Source: Flavobacteriales bacterium | Lineage (GTDB): Bacteria > Bacteroidota > Bacteroidia > Flavobacteriales_D > CAJJDF01 | Length of the DNA stretch: 50,065 nt | NCBI GenBank assembly: GCA_020630395.1 | Contig: JAHDBM010000015.1 | Location: forward strand, 10,124-60,188 | Direction of reading: 5' to 3' | In this document: piece by piece, positions 15,974 through 25,521 of the stretch | Layout: every line of letters begins with the position of its first letter | Position numbering within the stretch: position 1 is the first letter of the stretch | Position numbers and translations under genes: made by a program | The notes under the pieces: generated by a model | Seen by the model: only the letters and a program-made list of their open reading frames with translations | Database searches by the model: none | Told to the model about the DNA's origin: nothing

Positions 15974-18900
15974 TTAATATGTTTTATTAAAATATTCATT
16001 TACCCTATTTCTATAGTAGGGTAGTAAAGAAGGAGGAATCGTTTTTAATAACTCCAACTCTTTTTCCTTTTTTCTCTTATACTCTAAAAACTCGTTAGGG
16101 TTACTAAATTTTTGATTTTTTACAGCTTCTGACTCTCTTTTATTATCAAATTCCCTTTCTCTGATAGCTTTTTCGGACTCCAATAAGCGAGATAAAATAT
16201 CTTGTTGTCTTTTTATAGTTTCTTGTGTAATCTTGTTGTTGATAATATCTTCTTCAACTTTTTCCATGTCTTTTTCGATCTTTTTTAGACCATTTCCTAG
16301 ACCAGAACCATCTTTGTTAAGTTCTTCCCCCATTTGTTTGATAGCTTCTCTTAAAGCAGCTTGTTCGGCTGCCATTTTAGCTAATCCTTCACTACCAGAA
16401 CCGCCTTGACCGTCTTTACCACTTTTACCTTCTTTACCAGGAGATTTACCTTTTTCTTTACCCATTTTTTCTCTAAGCTTTTTTAGAGATTCTGAAACTC
16501 CTCCCTGAGCTTGTTTCATACTAGGTATTAAACCAGGTTTAGGGTTAGATCCACCAGGATTATTACAGCTTCCGCTCCCTGGTTGTTGACTAGCAGCTTG
16601 TTGTTGCATTTGTTTTAATGCTTCATCAAGTAATAAGGCAAGATTATTAATAGAAGTCATAGTAAATTGTTGATTTACAATAACATTGTTAGTTCTTCTT
16701 TCTCCAATATTGTAAAGTGAATTTTTAATTCCTTTATTGATTTTATTGACTTCTTTGTTAACTATGGATTGGATTTGTTCAACTCGTTTACTTAAAGCAA
16801 ATAGAGAGTCTTCAATCATTTTAGCGTCATCTTTTAATTTCTTTTGCTGTTGACCAAGTTTTACGTATCTAGGATCATTAGTAGCAGTGACTTTAAACTC
16901 TTGCATTACATCTTCTTGGTCAAAAGAAAGGGTAATAAGATTTTCTAATAATGCTCTGAGGTCTTCCATGTTTTCTTGAGTTTGCTCAGCATTATTCATA
17001 CTCATCATGCTTTGCATTTGCTCAGCCATTTCTTTCATTTTTTCAGCAGCACTCTTTTGACTTTTCTTTGCTTTACTTTGTTTGCCTTGATTTAATTTAT
17101 CAAGACTTTCCTTCATATCTTTTTTAATTTGTTCTTCTTTATCCTTGAGTTTATCTGTATCTCGTTTGTTTTCCATCTCTTCATTCTTCTTCTCCATTTC
17201 CTTCATTTCTTCCTCAAGTTCTTCTTGTTTTTTATTTAATTCTTCTTGCTCTTTAGCCTTTTCTTCATCTGTTTTTTCTTGATCTTCAGCAAGTTCTTCT
17301 TGTTTTTCAGCAAGCTCTTCAAATTCTTTAGCTAATTCATCTAACTTTTCATCCATTTCCATTTGCTTAAACATCTCTAATGATCGTTCAAGTTCTTTTT
17401 TAAGATCAACATTTTCTAAATCCATTTCTTCAAGGGTTTCTTGAAGTTTCTTTTTATCTAGATTTTCACTCATTTTTTCAAGCTTTTCATAAAGCTCTTT
17501 CATTTCATCACTGTTTAACTCTTCCATGAGTTTTTCAAGGTTTTTTTCTTTTTCTTTTAGTTGCTCATCTTGCTGGTTAAATTCAGATTTTTCTTGATTC
17601 TTTTTAGCATTTTCATTTTGGATTTCTTTCAACTGATTTTCTAACTGCTTTTGTTGGTCTAATATATTTTCTACTTTCTTTTTATCCTGCCAATCAAGGT
17701 TTTTCTTGTTAAGAATGTCTTCTTTTAATTTTTTTAGATCATCTTGTAGCTTTTTAGCGTCTTTAAGGCTTTCTTCTAAATTATCCTTAATGTTTTCATT
17801 TTGTTTTTCTAGTTGAGCGTCTAATTCTTCTTTAGTAGGGGCTTTAATAGTTTTCTTTTGAGTCCTTGCGGATTTAGAACCATTTACTTGATCATTATCC
17901 CATACTTGGAAGAAATACTCAATTTTTTCTCCTAATTGTAATCCAATTGTTTTGAAATCGAAATAGTGAAAAAATTGATCTTTATTAAAATTGCTATTAA
18001 ATTGAACAGGAACTGACTTGTAATTTGCATCATATAAAGGCTTTCCAGTAGAATCTACTCTAATAACCCGATAATTAAATGTTAAGTTTTTAAACCCATA
18101 ATCATCTGAAATAGATCCATTGAAATATTTCATTTTTTCTTGAGCAGAATCGGCTTTTTCATTAACCTCAATTTGAGGATATTCATCTGCCTTAACTCCA
18201 ATATAATAACTTACAGAATCTTTATTAACTAAAAAATCGTTAGCTGTTTTTATCGTGTAAGATTCGTTTTTACGAATAGATTTTTCTAATGTATATAAGT
18301 TTTGAGCATCTTTATTAAGGTTTACAACAGAGTCTTTAAATCCAAATTGAACAGAGTTAGTGTTTTTAGTATTAAATATCCATTTAACTTTTGTTCCTTG
18401 TGGAACATTTAGATCACCAATATTTTCTAATAATTGATCTTGTATTCCAGTATAACTTGGATAATCAAGCTTAACAGAAAACCCCATTATTATAGCATTT
18501 GGTATGGTGTTTATTTCATATAGTTTAGAATCAAAACCTGAAGCTGATAAATTGAAATTTTGATCTTTTTGAATATTAGTAAATAAATATGAAAATGTAT
18601 TTTTTGATGTTTGCTGAAGCTTAAACTCTTTACTATCATAATTAATAAACACTTCTTTTGGCAAAGCATCACCTGTAAGTTTAACTTCTAATTCAAAATC
18701 TTCATTTTCAATAACAGTTAAGTCTTCATTATTGATATTAAATTGAAATGGCGCTTGGGGAATAAATTCTGTAGAATAGTTTATTAATCTATCGGTACTG
18801 TCAGATATTATATTCGCGTTTATAAATAAGATAAGGATTAAGGCAACAATTGGTATTAAAGCATATTTTATATACTTTTTATTCTGATTTAGATCTATAG

Positions 18901-19336
18901 CTGATGAAAAAGGAACCGGTTTTAACTCTTCTATTCTTTGATTTATACTAGCGGTAACTAAACTTAAATCCTGATTAGTTTGGGTATTAGTAACATTAAT
19001 TAATTGTAACGTATTTAATAATTTATCTTTTACATTACCAAAATGACTTCCAATAATGTTTGCAGCAGTTTCATGATCTATTGTTTTACCTAGTTTGTTA
19101 AGCTTAAAAAGCGGGTAAATGATATAATATCCCAAAACAGATATAGATACACCAATAAAACTATATAATAAAACCATTCTAGTGGTAGATCCAAAATTTC
19201 CAAAATACTCTAATAAAATAGTAAATAAAAAGAATAAAAACACTAAAGTAAAGGTGTAAATAATACCTTTAACTAACTGATTTTTATAATATTTACGAAT
19301 AAATTCGTCTAATTTATGTAAGAGTGTATTTCCCAA
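15974..19336 (-). CDS. Large DUF4175-type membrane protein with long coiled coil
   Basis: An 1120-residue protein. Membrane helices occur at about 19-43, 53-75 and 155-175. The following 300 residues look like beta-rich extracytoplasmic domains (LDYPSYTGIQDQLLEN and FFQVWDNDQVNGSKSARTQ). Residues about 500-780 form a very long Glu/Lys-rich coiled coil (QEELAEDQEKTDEEKAKEQ), followed by Met/Gln-rich and Gly/Ser/Pro/Lys-rich low-complexity stretches (about 880-990) and a helical C-terminus. This matches the DUF4175 family of Bacteroidota. Function is unknown; the shape suggests an envelope-spanning tether. It is first gene of the operon leading to mnmG. A CACTTGC-TC-GCAAGTG hairpin lies 19 bases upstream of its start. 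Confidence 0.8.
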   Translation of the reverse strand: MGNTLLHKLDEFIRKYYKNQLVKGIIYTFTLVFLFFLFTILLEYFGNFGSTTRMVLLYSFIGVSISVLGYYIIYPLFKLNKLGKTIDHETAANIIGSHFGNVKDKLLNTLQLINVTNTQTNQDLSLVTASINQRIEELKPVPFSSAIDLNQNKKYIKYALIPIVALILILFINANIISDSTDRLINYSTEFIPQAPFQFNINNEDLTVIENEDFELEVKLTGDALPKEVFINYDSKEFKLQQTSKNTFSYLFTNIQKDQNFNLSASGFDSKLYEINTIPNAIIMGFSVKLDYPSYTGIQDQLLENIGDLNVPQGTKVKWIFNTKNTNSVQFGFKDSVVNLNKDAQNLYTLEKSIRKNESYTIKTANDFLVNKDSVSYYIGVKADEYPQIEVNEKADSAQEKMKYFNGSISDDYGFKNLTFNYRVIRVDSTGKPLYDANYKSVPVQFNSNFNKDQFFHYFDFKTIGLQLGEKIEYFFQVWDNDQVNGSKSARTQKKTIKAPTKEELDAQLEKQNENIKDNLEESLKDAKKLQDDLKKLKEDILNKKNLDWQDKKKVENILDQQKQLENQLKEIQNENAKKNQEKSEFNQQDEQLKEKEKNLEKLMEELNSDEMKELYEKLEKMSENLDKKKLQETLEEMDLENVDLKKELERSLEMFKQMEMDEKLDELAKEFEELAEKQEELAEDQEKTDEEKAKEQEELNKKQEELEEEMKEMEKKNEEMENKRDTDKLKDKEEQIKKDMKESLDKLNQGKQSKAKKSQKSAAEKMKEMAEQMQSMMSMNNAEQTQENMEDLRALLENLITLSFDQEDVMQEFKVTATNDPRYVKLGQQQKKLKDDAKMIEDSLFALSKRVEQIQSIVNKEVNKINKGIKNSLYNIGERRTNNVIVNQQFTMTSINNLALLLDEALKQMQQQAASQQPGSGSCNNPGGSNPKPGLIPSMKQAQGGVSESLKKLREKMGKEKGKSPGKEGKSGKDGQGGSGSEGLAKMAAEQAALREAIKQMGEELNKDGSGLGNGLKKIEKDMEKVEEDIINNKITQETIKRQQDILSRLLESEKAIREREFDNKRESEAVKNQKFSNPNEFLEYKRKKEKELELLKTIPPSLLPYYRNRVNEYFNKTY

Positions 19337-19354
19337 AATTTTATTTTAAATCCT

Positions 19355-19370
19355 CACTTGCTCGCAAGTG
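19355..19370. other. Short perfect hairpin upstream of the DUF4175 gene
   Basis: CACTTGC (19355-19361) pairs with GCAAGTG (19364-19370) with only TC between them. In the DUF4175 leader it may be an operator, as a 2-base loop is poor for RNA. No second copy was seen. Confidence 0.35.
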
Positions 19371-19442
19371 TAGAACGATTTAAAATGACAAAAGTTTCAT
19401 AAAATCTGTTAAAAAAGTAATTAATTTAGGCTATAGCTTTGA

Positions 19443-19979
19443 TTAGCCATGAGACTCTTTTAAATTTTCATGGGTAATATCATGATGATGTTTCACATGA
19501 TAGCTTGTAAAATATAACATTTCTCTAATGCATATTTTACCTAATAACGGATGAGGTAATCGTAAAGTATTTAATTCTTTATCTGTAAATTTACTTAAAG
19601 CTCTTATAAGCATATCTACAACATATTTAAGTTTTTTAATGATTTCATCTTTTTCCGAAAAAATAACATCTTTTGGTTGATAATCACTATTAGATGTATC
19701 TGTTACAGCTAATGTTTCATGATATGATTTAACTAGCTCGTCATAAGTTTTTGGGTTATTTTTTGCTTTTCCATAGGTTGTTTTAATAACAAATTTTGGC
19801 GCACTTTTTAGCCCATTAGCAAGAGGTTTAACACTCATGTAAATATGCAGTAATTGCTGGCCAGCATTCCATTTACCATTATTAGATAATTCAAAATCTT
19901 GTTTAGATAATTGAGTTAAATACTCTATAAAAAGAACATGATTTTGCTCAAGTGAGGCTATAATTTCTTCTTTATTCAT
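19443..19979 (-). CDS. DinB-like (YfiT/DinB superfamily) protein
   Basis: A 178-residue four-helix-bundle protein. WNAGQQLLHIYMSVKPL near residue 38 and YHVKHHHDITHENL near the end supply the histidines expected of the metal site of DinB_2-type proteins. Many such enzymes are thiol-dependent (bacillithiol or mycothiol) transferases; no specific substrate can be read here. The gene is divergent from the pirin gene at 20075, and the 95 bases between them contain overlapping GTTGT/ACAAC palindromes that could regulate both. A GGCTA/TAGCC hairpin overlaps its stop codon. Confidence 0.8.
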   Translation of the reverse strand: MNKEEIIASLEQNHVLFIEYLTQLSKQDFELSNNGKWNAGQQLLHIYMSVKPLANGLKSAPKFVIKTTYGKAKNNPKTYDELVKSYHETLAVTDTSNSDYQPKDVIFSEKDEIIKKLKYVVDMLIRALSKFTDKELNTLRLPHPLLGKICIREMLYFTSYHVKHHHDITHENLKESHG

Positions 19980-20003
19980 ATTGTAATTTACAATATATTA
20001 ATT

Positions 20004-20035
20004 AGTTGTAAAAACAACAGTTGTTCTAAACAACT
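20004..20035. promoter_or_regulatory. Overlapping GTTGT/ACAAC inverted repeats between divergent genes
   Basis: Four half-sites alternate: AGTTGT (20004-20009), ACAAC (20014-20018), GTTGTT (20020-20025) and AACAAC (20029-20034). They give several mutually exclusive palindromes, such as AACAACAGTTGTT. The -33 TTG of the pirin promoter is inside the array, as expected of a repressor operator. Confidence 0.4.
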
Positions 20036-20051
20036 AAAACAAGTAACTTTA
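20021..20051 (+). promoter_or_regulatory. Promoter of the pirin gene
   Basis: TTG (20021-20023), 20-base spacer, TAACTTTA (20044-20051), one mismatch from TAnnTTTG. The start codon is 23 bases downstream. Confidence 0.55.
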
Positions 20052-20074
20052 TAAGTAATTCATAATATAGAAAT

Positions 20075-20776
20075 ATGAGAACAATAAAAAGAATATCTAA
20101 AGCCTTTAAAGTTAATATGGGAGGAACTATGCTAGATCAAGCATTACCAGATAATACCATAGATCAAATAGATCCTTTTTTATTAATTCATCATTGGAGT
20201 GATAGGTTAAAAGGAGGAAAAAAACAAGAACAGGTTGGAGTGGGTCCACATCCGCATAGAGGATTCTCTCCTATAACCTTTATTTTTAAAGGTAGTATTC
20301 AACATAGAGATTCTACAGGAGCAAATAGTATTATTAAAGCTGGAGGAACACAATGGATGAATAGTGGAAAAGGTTTAGTACATAGTGAACGACCAACTAA
20401 AGAATTAGCAGAGCATGGAGGAGATTTTGAAATTATTCAATTTTGGTTAAACGCTCCAGCAAAGCATAAATTAGATGAGCCAAATTATCAACCATTGCAA
20501 TATGAGGATACCCCAAGAATAACATCAGAAGATGGAAAAATAACAGTTGGTCTTGTTGCAGGTGAATTAATGGGAAAAAAGGGAAAAATAGAGGCTAACT
20601 CCGAAGTATTGATTTTAAGAATTAATTATACCAAAGGGGGAAAACTGACTATTCCTATCCCAAATAATTATAATGCGTTATTATATAATCTTAATGGAGA
20701 AGGGTTAGCAAATAATCAAGCTTTTTCGGATAAAGACATGATCCATTTTAATAATTTAATGTTTAGTTTTTTATAA
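20075..20776 (+). CDS. Pirin family protein (YhhW-like)
   Basis: Bicupin iron protein of the pirin family, 233 residues, like E. coli YhhW/quercetinase. The metal-binding segment of the N-terminal cupin is VGPHPHRGFSPITFIFKGSIQHRDSTG, with the later conserved acid in GKGLVHSERP. The C-terminal cupin (FSDKDMIHF) lacks the full ligand set, as usual. The substrate is unknown; some family members are quercetin 2,3-dioxygenases. Its end overlaps the convergent T9SS gene by 14 bases. A second, longer pirin is encoded at 45473-46354 and shares the HPH...HRDSTG motif. Confidence 0.92.
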   Translation: MRTIKRISKAFKVNMGGTMLDQALPDNTIDQIDPFLLIHHWSDRLKGGKKQEQVGVGPHPHRGFSPITFIFKGSIQHRDSTGANSIIKAGGTQWMNSGKGLVHSERPTKELAEHGGDFEIIQFWLNAPAKHKLDEPNYQPLQYEDTPRITSEDGKITVGLVAGELMGKKGKIEANSEVLILRINYTKGGKLTIPIPNNYNALLYNLNGEGLANNQAFSDKDMIHFNNLMFSFL

Positions 20777-21950
20777 CCCGCTTAATTATTTTTTCTCCAG
20801 TAACCTTATGTTCAATTTCAACAAGGTATATTCCTGGTTTTTGTTCTGATAAATCAATAAAATTGTCTTGAGATTCTATTATTAATTCACCAAGCGTATT
20901 ATAACCTTTTTGTATGGTGTATTGGTTATTATTTAAGTAAAAAAAACCGTTACTAGGGTTTGGAAAGATATTTACTACATCTTGTGAAACATTATGTTGA
21001 ATACTTGTAGTAGGAGGGTTTCCAAAAAACACTCTACTGTTATTAGTTCCAGCAATATTAAAGGCTACTAATTCATTCCAAATAAAATTAACGATTGAGT
21101 TATAATTTACCCTAACAATCGAATCTACAGTTGTCGGAACTTGATAAGTTGCTGGCGCCATTTCTTGATAGGTAGCCATGTAGGTTATTAATCCTGCTAA
21201 AAAATAGATGGTTGGTCTCCCGTGTGGTGCATCATCTTCATACAAAGTAGTAATTGGAATTTGGTCATAAGGAGATAATCTTAATAGGTTCGCTATAATT
21301 GGTCCAACAGGTATCATTCTAATACTGTCGTTAGGTCTTTGTAGTAATAAAGAATCATGATATTCTATCCACCAGTCATGAAAAGCTCCATCTATGTAAT
21401 TGTTATAATTATTCCATTCTGTTTGATTAGGAGGAAATCCACTACTGAGATAACCTGCCATATCTGGCCAATTTTCATAAATATATATCCTACAATCAGG
21501 TTGTTGAGATTTTACCCAGTCGTTTATTTCTCGTGTACATGATACAGGAGATACGGTATCGTTATAATAATTAACTGCTGGTCCTTGCCATTGCGCAAAA
21601 TTTGCTGCTGTAATTAGAACATTATTAAAATTTGCACTATCAAAATCATATTGATTATCATCCCAAGCAGGTGTAACTGTATCAAATCCCCATTGCGCAA
21701 AAGGAGGTAATTGTCTATGTTGAGGTAGGAACCCATATTGACCACTACAGGCATATGTTTTACTAGCTTCGGTTGCTAATAATGCCATCCAATGTGGAAC
21801 AGTAGTTTCATCACTTGGTGTAGGATATAAAGGAGGTGTATGCACAATAAGACTATGTCCAAAAACATATTGTTTCATTTGGCTTATTTGTGCATTTATT
21901 TGTCCGCTAACGAAAAACAATAATAAGGTAAAGAATAGTAGTTTTTTCAT
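20763..21950 (-). CDS. T9SS-exported SGNH-hydrolase-like protein
   Basis: A 395-residue secreted protein with a signal peptide (1-20) and a C-terminal type IX secretion sorting domain (about 325-395: INIFPNPSNG-like VVNIFPNPSNGFFYL, GIYLVEI, KRVIKN). The catalytic part resembles SGNH/GDSL esterases: YVFGHSLIVH near residue 28 would carry the nucleophilic Ser in a GHS variant of GDS, and DDAPHGRPTIYF near 235 supplies an Asp-x-x-His pair. An oxyanion-type Asn occurs in IYENWPDMAGY. The esterase call is therefore moderate; the sorting domain call is strong. The substrate is unknown. A perfect CGACTCATGAGTCG palindrome lies about 40 bases upstream. Confidence 0.7.
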   Translation of the reverse strand: MKKLLFFTLLLFFVSGQINAQISQMKQYVFGHSLIVHTPPLYPTPSDETTVPHWMALLATEASKTYACSGQYGFLPQHRQLPPFAQWGFDTVTPAWDDNQYDFDSANFNNVLITAANFAQWQGPAVNYYNDTVSPVSCTREINDWVKSQQPDCRIYIYENWPDMAGYLSSGFPPNQTEWNNYNNYIDGAFHDWWIEYHDSLLLQRPNDSIRMIPVGPIIANLLRLSPYDQIPITTLYEDDAPHGRPTIYFLAGLITYMATYQEMAPATYQVPTTVDSIVRVNYNSIVNFIWNELVAFNIAGTNNSRVFFGNPPTTSIQHNVSQDVVNIFPNPSNGFFYLNNNQYTIQKGYNTLGELIIESQDNFIDLSEQKPGIYLVEIEHKVTGEKIIKRVIKN

Positions 21951-21991
21951 AGTTATGTGTTTTTAATCCCTGAGTGATATCTAAATTACCC

Positions 21992-22005
21992 CGACTCATG
22001 AGTCG
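21992..22005. promoter_or_regulatory. 14-base perfect palindrome, possible operator
   Basis: CGACTCATGAGTCG lies 42 bases upstream of the T9SS hydrolase start. The symmetry without a loop favours protein binding. The binding protein is unknown. Confidence 0.35.
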
Positions 22006-22101
22006 ATTAGATAAAATGTACATGTTTAATACCTCGCACTCTTTGGTTGAGGTAGTTTAATATCAGTAAAACGAAACCTTATTTGTTATGGTTGCTCATA
22101 A

Positions 22102-22135
22102 AAAAACCTCAACTGCACAGCAATTAAGGTTTTAA
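22102..22135 (-). terminator. Terminator after the C-type lectin gene
   Basis: AAAACCTCAA pairs with TTAAGGTTTT with a single C-A mismatch around an 11-base centre. It lies just downstream of the lectin-domain gene, which ends at 22153, and gives a T-rich tail in that direction. Confidence 0.6.
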
Positions 22136-22152
22136 AACTAAACATATAATTC

Positions 22153-22977
22153 TTATTTAATAATTACCAATTTTTCAGTAATAGTTAAATCGCTACTTTT
22201 TATACTATATGTGCCCTCACTTAAATGAGAAAAATCAATTGTATTAGATCCAGGCTCAACATCTACAGTTTCTACTAAAATACCTGCATTATTGTATATG
22301 CTTAAAATATCTTTTTTAATAGCTGTAATATTAGTTTCTCCATTAGATGGATTAGGAAACACTTTAAAAGATTGGTCTTTTTCTACCTTATTTACGTTTG
22401 TTGTGTTGTATTGATATTCGATCACAAAATAAAGTCTGTTGGTTTCGTTAATATCATTCCATTGACCAGCAACACCAAGCGGCCAGTTTGTTAATGCTAA
22501 CCCCATTGCATCTTGGGTACCATTAAAATTATCTGGTTCGTCTCCCCAATTGTTATAAGCTCCTCCTACTGGTGTTCCTGTAGGGTAAGTGCCAGTGTAA
22601 AAATTAAATTGTAAGGTAGTATCATCTCCATCCCAAACCCAGCTTCCTTCAACATCATGGTCATGAGCTCCAAGCCAAACATAAGATGCACCACCACCAT
22701 CAGGTGCAATAGTATTAGCATTACTAATACCAGCAAGTTGAACATAATGGTAAACAGAATCTTGTTCTTGTTGGGTTGTAATTTCAGCTAAACGGCCACC
22801 TCTTTCAACTGCACAATCTACAGCATCATGCCAAGTTTTAGTTTCTTTAATAACCTCATAGGTTCTGTTTTGATAAGTAAACGTATAAATGTTAGACGGA
22901 TTACTAACACATTGACTATTTCCTGAAAGTGAAAAGCTTATGGTTAATAGGGATGCAATTAAGTATTTTTTAATCAT
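22153..22977 (-). CDS. T9SS-exported C-type lectin domain protein
   Basis: A 274-residue secreted protein. After a signal peptide (1-21) comes a C-type-lectin-like domain (about 28-195). It has TWHDAVDCAVERGGRLAEI, the WLGAHDHDVEGSWVWDG core, the carbohydrate-binding tripeptide EPD in WGDEPDNF, and QWNDINETNRLYFVIEY with the Ca2+-site WND. The EPN/EPD-plus-WND pattern is compatible with calcium-dependent sugar binding. Residues about 205-274 are a type A T9SS sorting domain (FKVFPNPSNGETNITA...EKLVIIK). It is likely displayed on or released from the cell surface, perhaps as an adhesin. Confidence 0.88.
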   Translation of the reverse strand: MIKKYLIASLLTISFSLSGNSQCVSNPSNIYTFTYQNRTYEVIKETKTWHDAVDCAVERGGRLAEITTQQEQDSVYHYVQLAGISNANTIAPDGGGASYVWLGAHDHDVEGSWVWDGDDTTLQFNFYTGTYPTGTPVGGAYNNWGDEPDNFNGTQDAMGLALTNWPLGVAGQWNDINETNRLYFVIEYQYNTTNVNKVEKDQSFKVFPNPSNGETNITAIKKDILSIYNNAGILVETVDVEPGSNTIDFSHLSEGTYSIKSSDLTITEKLVIIK

Positions 22978-23043
22978 ATTAATAAGTTATATTTTATTGA
23001 ATATAACGCTTTCTATGAAAAAATAGATTTAATAGAGGAAGAA

Positions 23044-24084
23044 CTATTGCTGTTCTAGTATGGCTATGTTTCTTTTTCTTGGGTTTAAGATGTTTAAGTA
23101 ACGTAAAGCACGTCTATCATTATAATCTGTATATGCCTTAGAAGCATACTCAATAGCTCCATCTAAATCGCCTTCAATTTCACGGTATATAGCCATATTA
23201 TAATGAGCCCTTGCAGCAGTTTTTCTTTTGGTGTTTAATAGCTCCATATTCCAAAGATCAGCAGCACCAGCCCAATCACCAGTTTGTGCTCTTCTTCTGG
23301 CAATTTTAAAATTATTAGAACCTCTTACATAATATTGTCTAGATACCCTATGTCTTACAGGTAGTATTCTTCTTGCATATAAATTCCCCATATTATTACT
23401 AGCAACCGTAACTGCTTGTTTTCTTCCTTGAACAGCTTTAACTGCAGCAAGAGGAGTTAGCCCTGTACCAACTGAAGTAACTCTATCGGTTCCAATAAAT
23501 TCATCATCAATTGTTTTGTTTACTGGATCATAAATTCTCCAACCTGTTTTAATAATATTAGTGATGGATGCTGTATGTTCTACTATTGGAATATTTAACC
23601 CAACAGCATTTACACTAGATCTTTCTCTAGAGCTGTAACTTGTTTTAGAATCAGTATCGAAAAATTCAAGTACGTATAGGATATCAACATTATTTTTATT
23701 GCATACATCAGTTACTTTATCCCATGATAGTGGTGCAGGGAAAATACCTAAACCATTACTGGTTAATCCAATACTATCGAATGTTTTAATAGCTGTAAAT
23801 TGTTTATTAAAAGTAAGTTCTGTTTTTAATCCATTAACAGCTTCTTCAGCTCCTTCTTTATCAAGATTTTTTCCCTCAATGGTTAATACCTGATCAATTT
23901 TGTCAAGCATTTTATTTTTATCAGATGGTAAACTTCTGTTTACAATACCAACAGTTTTTACATTATTAGCAATATCAACAGGAGCAGGATCAACAACACT
24001 CAGTGTCATGTTATTTGTTGAGGCACATGAAGAAATCAGAGCAATACTTAATACAAGTAAAAGGAAGGAGTAAACATTTTTCAT
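23044..24084 (-). CDS. DUF6340-like lipoprotein with TPR-like C-terminus
   Basis: A 346-residue lipoprotein (signal ending ALISSCAS, Cys20). The mature N-terminus VDPAPVDIANNVKTVGIVNRSLPSD and the middle WRIYDPVNKTIDDEF fit the DUF6340 family of Bacteroidota lipoproteins, an assignment from memory. The last 80 residues hold two tetratricopeptide-like helix pairs (ARAHYNMAIYREIEGDLDGAIEYASKAYT), so protein binding is likely. Function is unknown. It is 48 bases downstream of the M28-PDZ peptidase gene, in the same direction. Confidence 0.7.
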   Translation of the reverse strand: MKNVYSFLLLVLSIALISSCASTNNMTLSVVDPAPVDIANNVKTVGIVNRSLPSDKNKMLDKIDQVLTIEGKNLDKEGAEEAVNGLKTELTFNKQFTAIKTFDSIGLTSNGLGIFPAPLSWDKVTDVCNKNNVDILYVLEFFDTDSKTSYSSRERSSVNAVGLNIPIVEHTASITNIIKTGWRIYDPVNKTIDDEFIGTDRVTSVGTGLTPLAAVKAVQGRKQAVTVASNNMGNLYARRILPVRHRVSRQYYVRGSNNFKIARRRAQTGDWAGAADLWNMELLNTKRKTAARAHYNMAIYREIEGDLDGAIEYASKAYTDYNDRRALRYLNILNPRKRNIAILEQQ

Positions 24085-24132
24085 AATAGTGATTATTAGT
24101 TATAAAGATTATAAAACATAAATAATGCCAAA

Positions 24133-25383
24133 TTAATCAAACGTAACACTAGTGGTTACTTCTTTGTCTTCTCTTTTAACAACAACATCAATGGTTTGTT
24201 TAGGCTCAAAAATACCTAAAGCGTCCATGTAATCTCCCATAGAGTTAATTGTTTTATCTCCCATTTTAATAACAATATCTCCTTTAATAATTCCAGCTTT
24301 AGCAGCAGGACGATCTTCTTTTGTACCGTCTATTCTCATCCCTTTTTCATCAAACATATAATCAGGTATCACTCCTAATGTTACTTTAAAGCTTCTTGCT
24401 TTGTTATCTTTTTCTTTTGTTTTTTGAAAGTCTAGCTTTTCTTTTTTGTCTAATTCAGTAACTAATTTTGTAATGAATACCGATACATCTTCTAATCCTT
24501 CGAAATTGATAAGTTCAGTATCATCAGTTGGTTTATGATATTCGCTATGTTGTCCTGTAAAAAAATGAATGACTGGAATATCAGCTAAATAAAATGAAGT
24601 ATGGTCACTTGGCCCAACTCCAGATGAATCGTATTTAAACGAAAACTGTGGTTCTTTTATGGTTTCAATAGTAGGTATAAATGCTGAAGAAGTACCTACT
24701 CCATAAACAGCTAACTTTCTATTGGTATCTAATCTACCAACCATATCCATGTTTACCATAAAGTTTACTGAACCTACATCAATAGTAGCATTTTTCACAA
24801 AATAATTAGACCCCCATAATCCTTTTTCTTCTCCAGTAAAGGCAATAAATAATACATTATTTTCTAATTCTTTTGATTTTAATTCTGTTGCAATTTGAAG
24901 CATAGCTGCAATTCCACTAGCGTTATCATCTGCTCCATTATGAATTGCTTTTTCTGCATCCCCATGAGCGGCATGTAAAGAGCCTTCATCTCCCAATCCT
25001 AAATGATCGTAATGTGCTCCAATTACTATTGTGTTTGGTTTTTTATTATCAATAAACCCTAATACATTTCTACCGGTAACTTCTTTTCCGCTAAAAGCAG
25101 TATCATGAGGATGAGCTTTTGTTTTTCTTGAGAATTCTTGAAAATAAGTTTCATTATCCCCCTTGGGACTTAAACCAATTTCAGTAAAACGTTTGGCAAT
25201 ATAATCGGCAGCAATAATTTCACCTTGGGTTCCAATTTCTCTTCCTTCTAAAGAGTCGCTTGCTAAAAAGGAAATATCATTAAATAATTCATCTTGAATA
25301 GAAGGCTCAATAATAGTATCTTCTGTTTTGGTAGAATTACAAGCAAATAGGAGCACTAATGGTAAACTATATAGGATTTTCAT
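24133..25383 (-). CDS. M28 metallopeptidase lipoprotein with C-terminal PDZ domain
   Basis: A 416-residue lipoprotein (signal ending LLFACNS, Cys15). The M28 zinc site is complete: GAHYDHLGLG, NGADDNASG, FTGEEKGLWGS, VNMDMVGRLD, and HSEYHKPTDDTE. No PA insertion is present, unlike the paralogue at 5760. Residues about 325-416 form a PDZ domain (VTLGVIPDYMF, AAKAGIIKGDIVIKMGDKTI), which often binds substrate C-termini or regulates activity. It probably acts as an aminopeptidase in the periplasm or on the outer membrane. It is divergent from the TolB-like gene at 25522. Confidence 0.92.
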   Translation of the reverse strand: MKILYSLPLVLLFACNSTKTEDTIIEPSIQDELFNDISFLASDSLEGREIGTQGEIIAADYIAKRFTEIGLSPKGDNETYFQEFSRKTKAHPHDTAFSGKEVTGRNVLGFIDNKKPNTIVIGAHYDHLGLGDEGSLHAAHGDAEKAIHNGADDNASGIAAMLQIATELKSKELENNVLFIAFTGEEKGLWGSNYFVKNATIDVGSVNFMVNMDMVGRLDTNRKLAVYGVGTSSAFIPTIETIKEPQFSFKYDSSGVGPSDHTSFYLADIPVIHFFTGQHSEYHKPTDDTELINFEGLEDVSVFITKLVTELDKKEKLDFQKTKEKDNKARSFKVTLGVIPDYMFDEKGMRIDGTKEDRPAAKAGIIKGDIVIKMGDKTINSMGDYMDALGIFEPKQTIDVVVKREDKEVTTSVTFD

Positions 25384-25491
25384 TGTCTTTTTTATTTGCT
25401 ACAAATTTCTTGGAAATAGTTGAGGTTTGGAAGAAAAATAGCAGATTAATTTTTATGATCTTAAACATAGGATAACATAAACTAGTTTTGT

Positions 25492-25499
25492 TATTTTTG
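25492..25499 (+). promoter_or_regulatory. -7 element of the TolB-like gene
   Basis: TATTTTTG matches TAnnTTTG and lies 22 bases before the start codon. No TTG is present at the right distance upstream. Confidence 0.35.
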
Positions 25500-25521
25500 A
25501 TCCGTTAAATGAAAATAAAAT

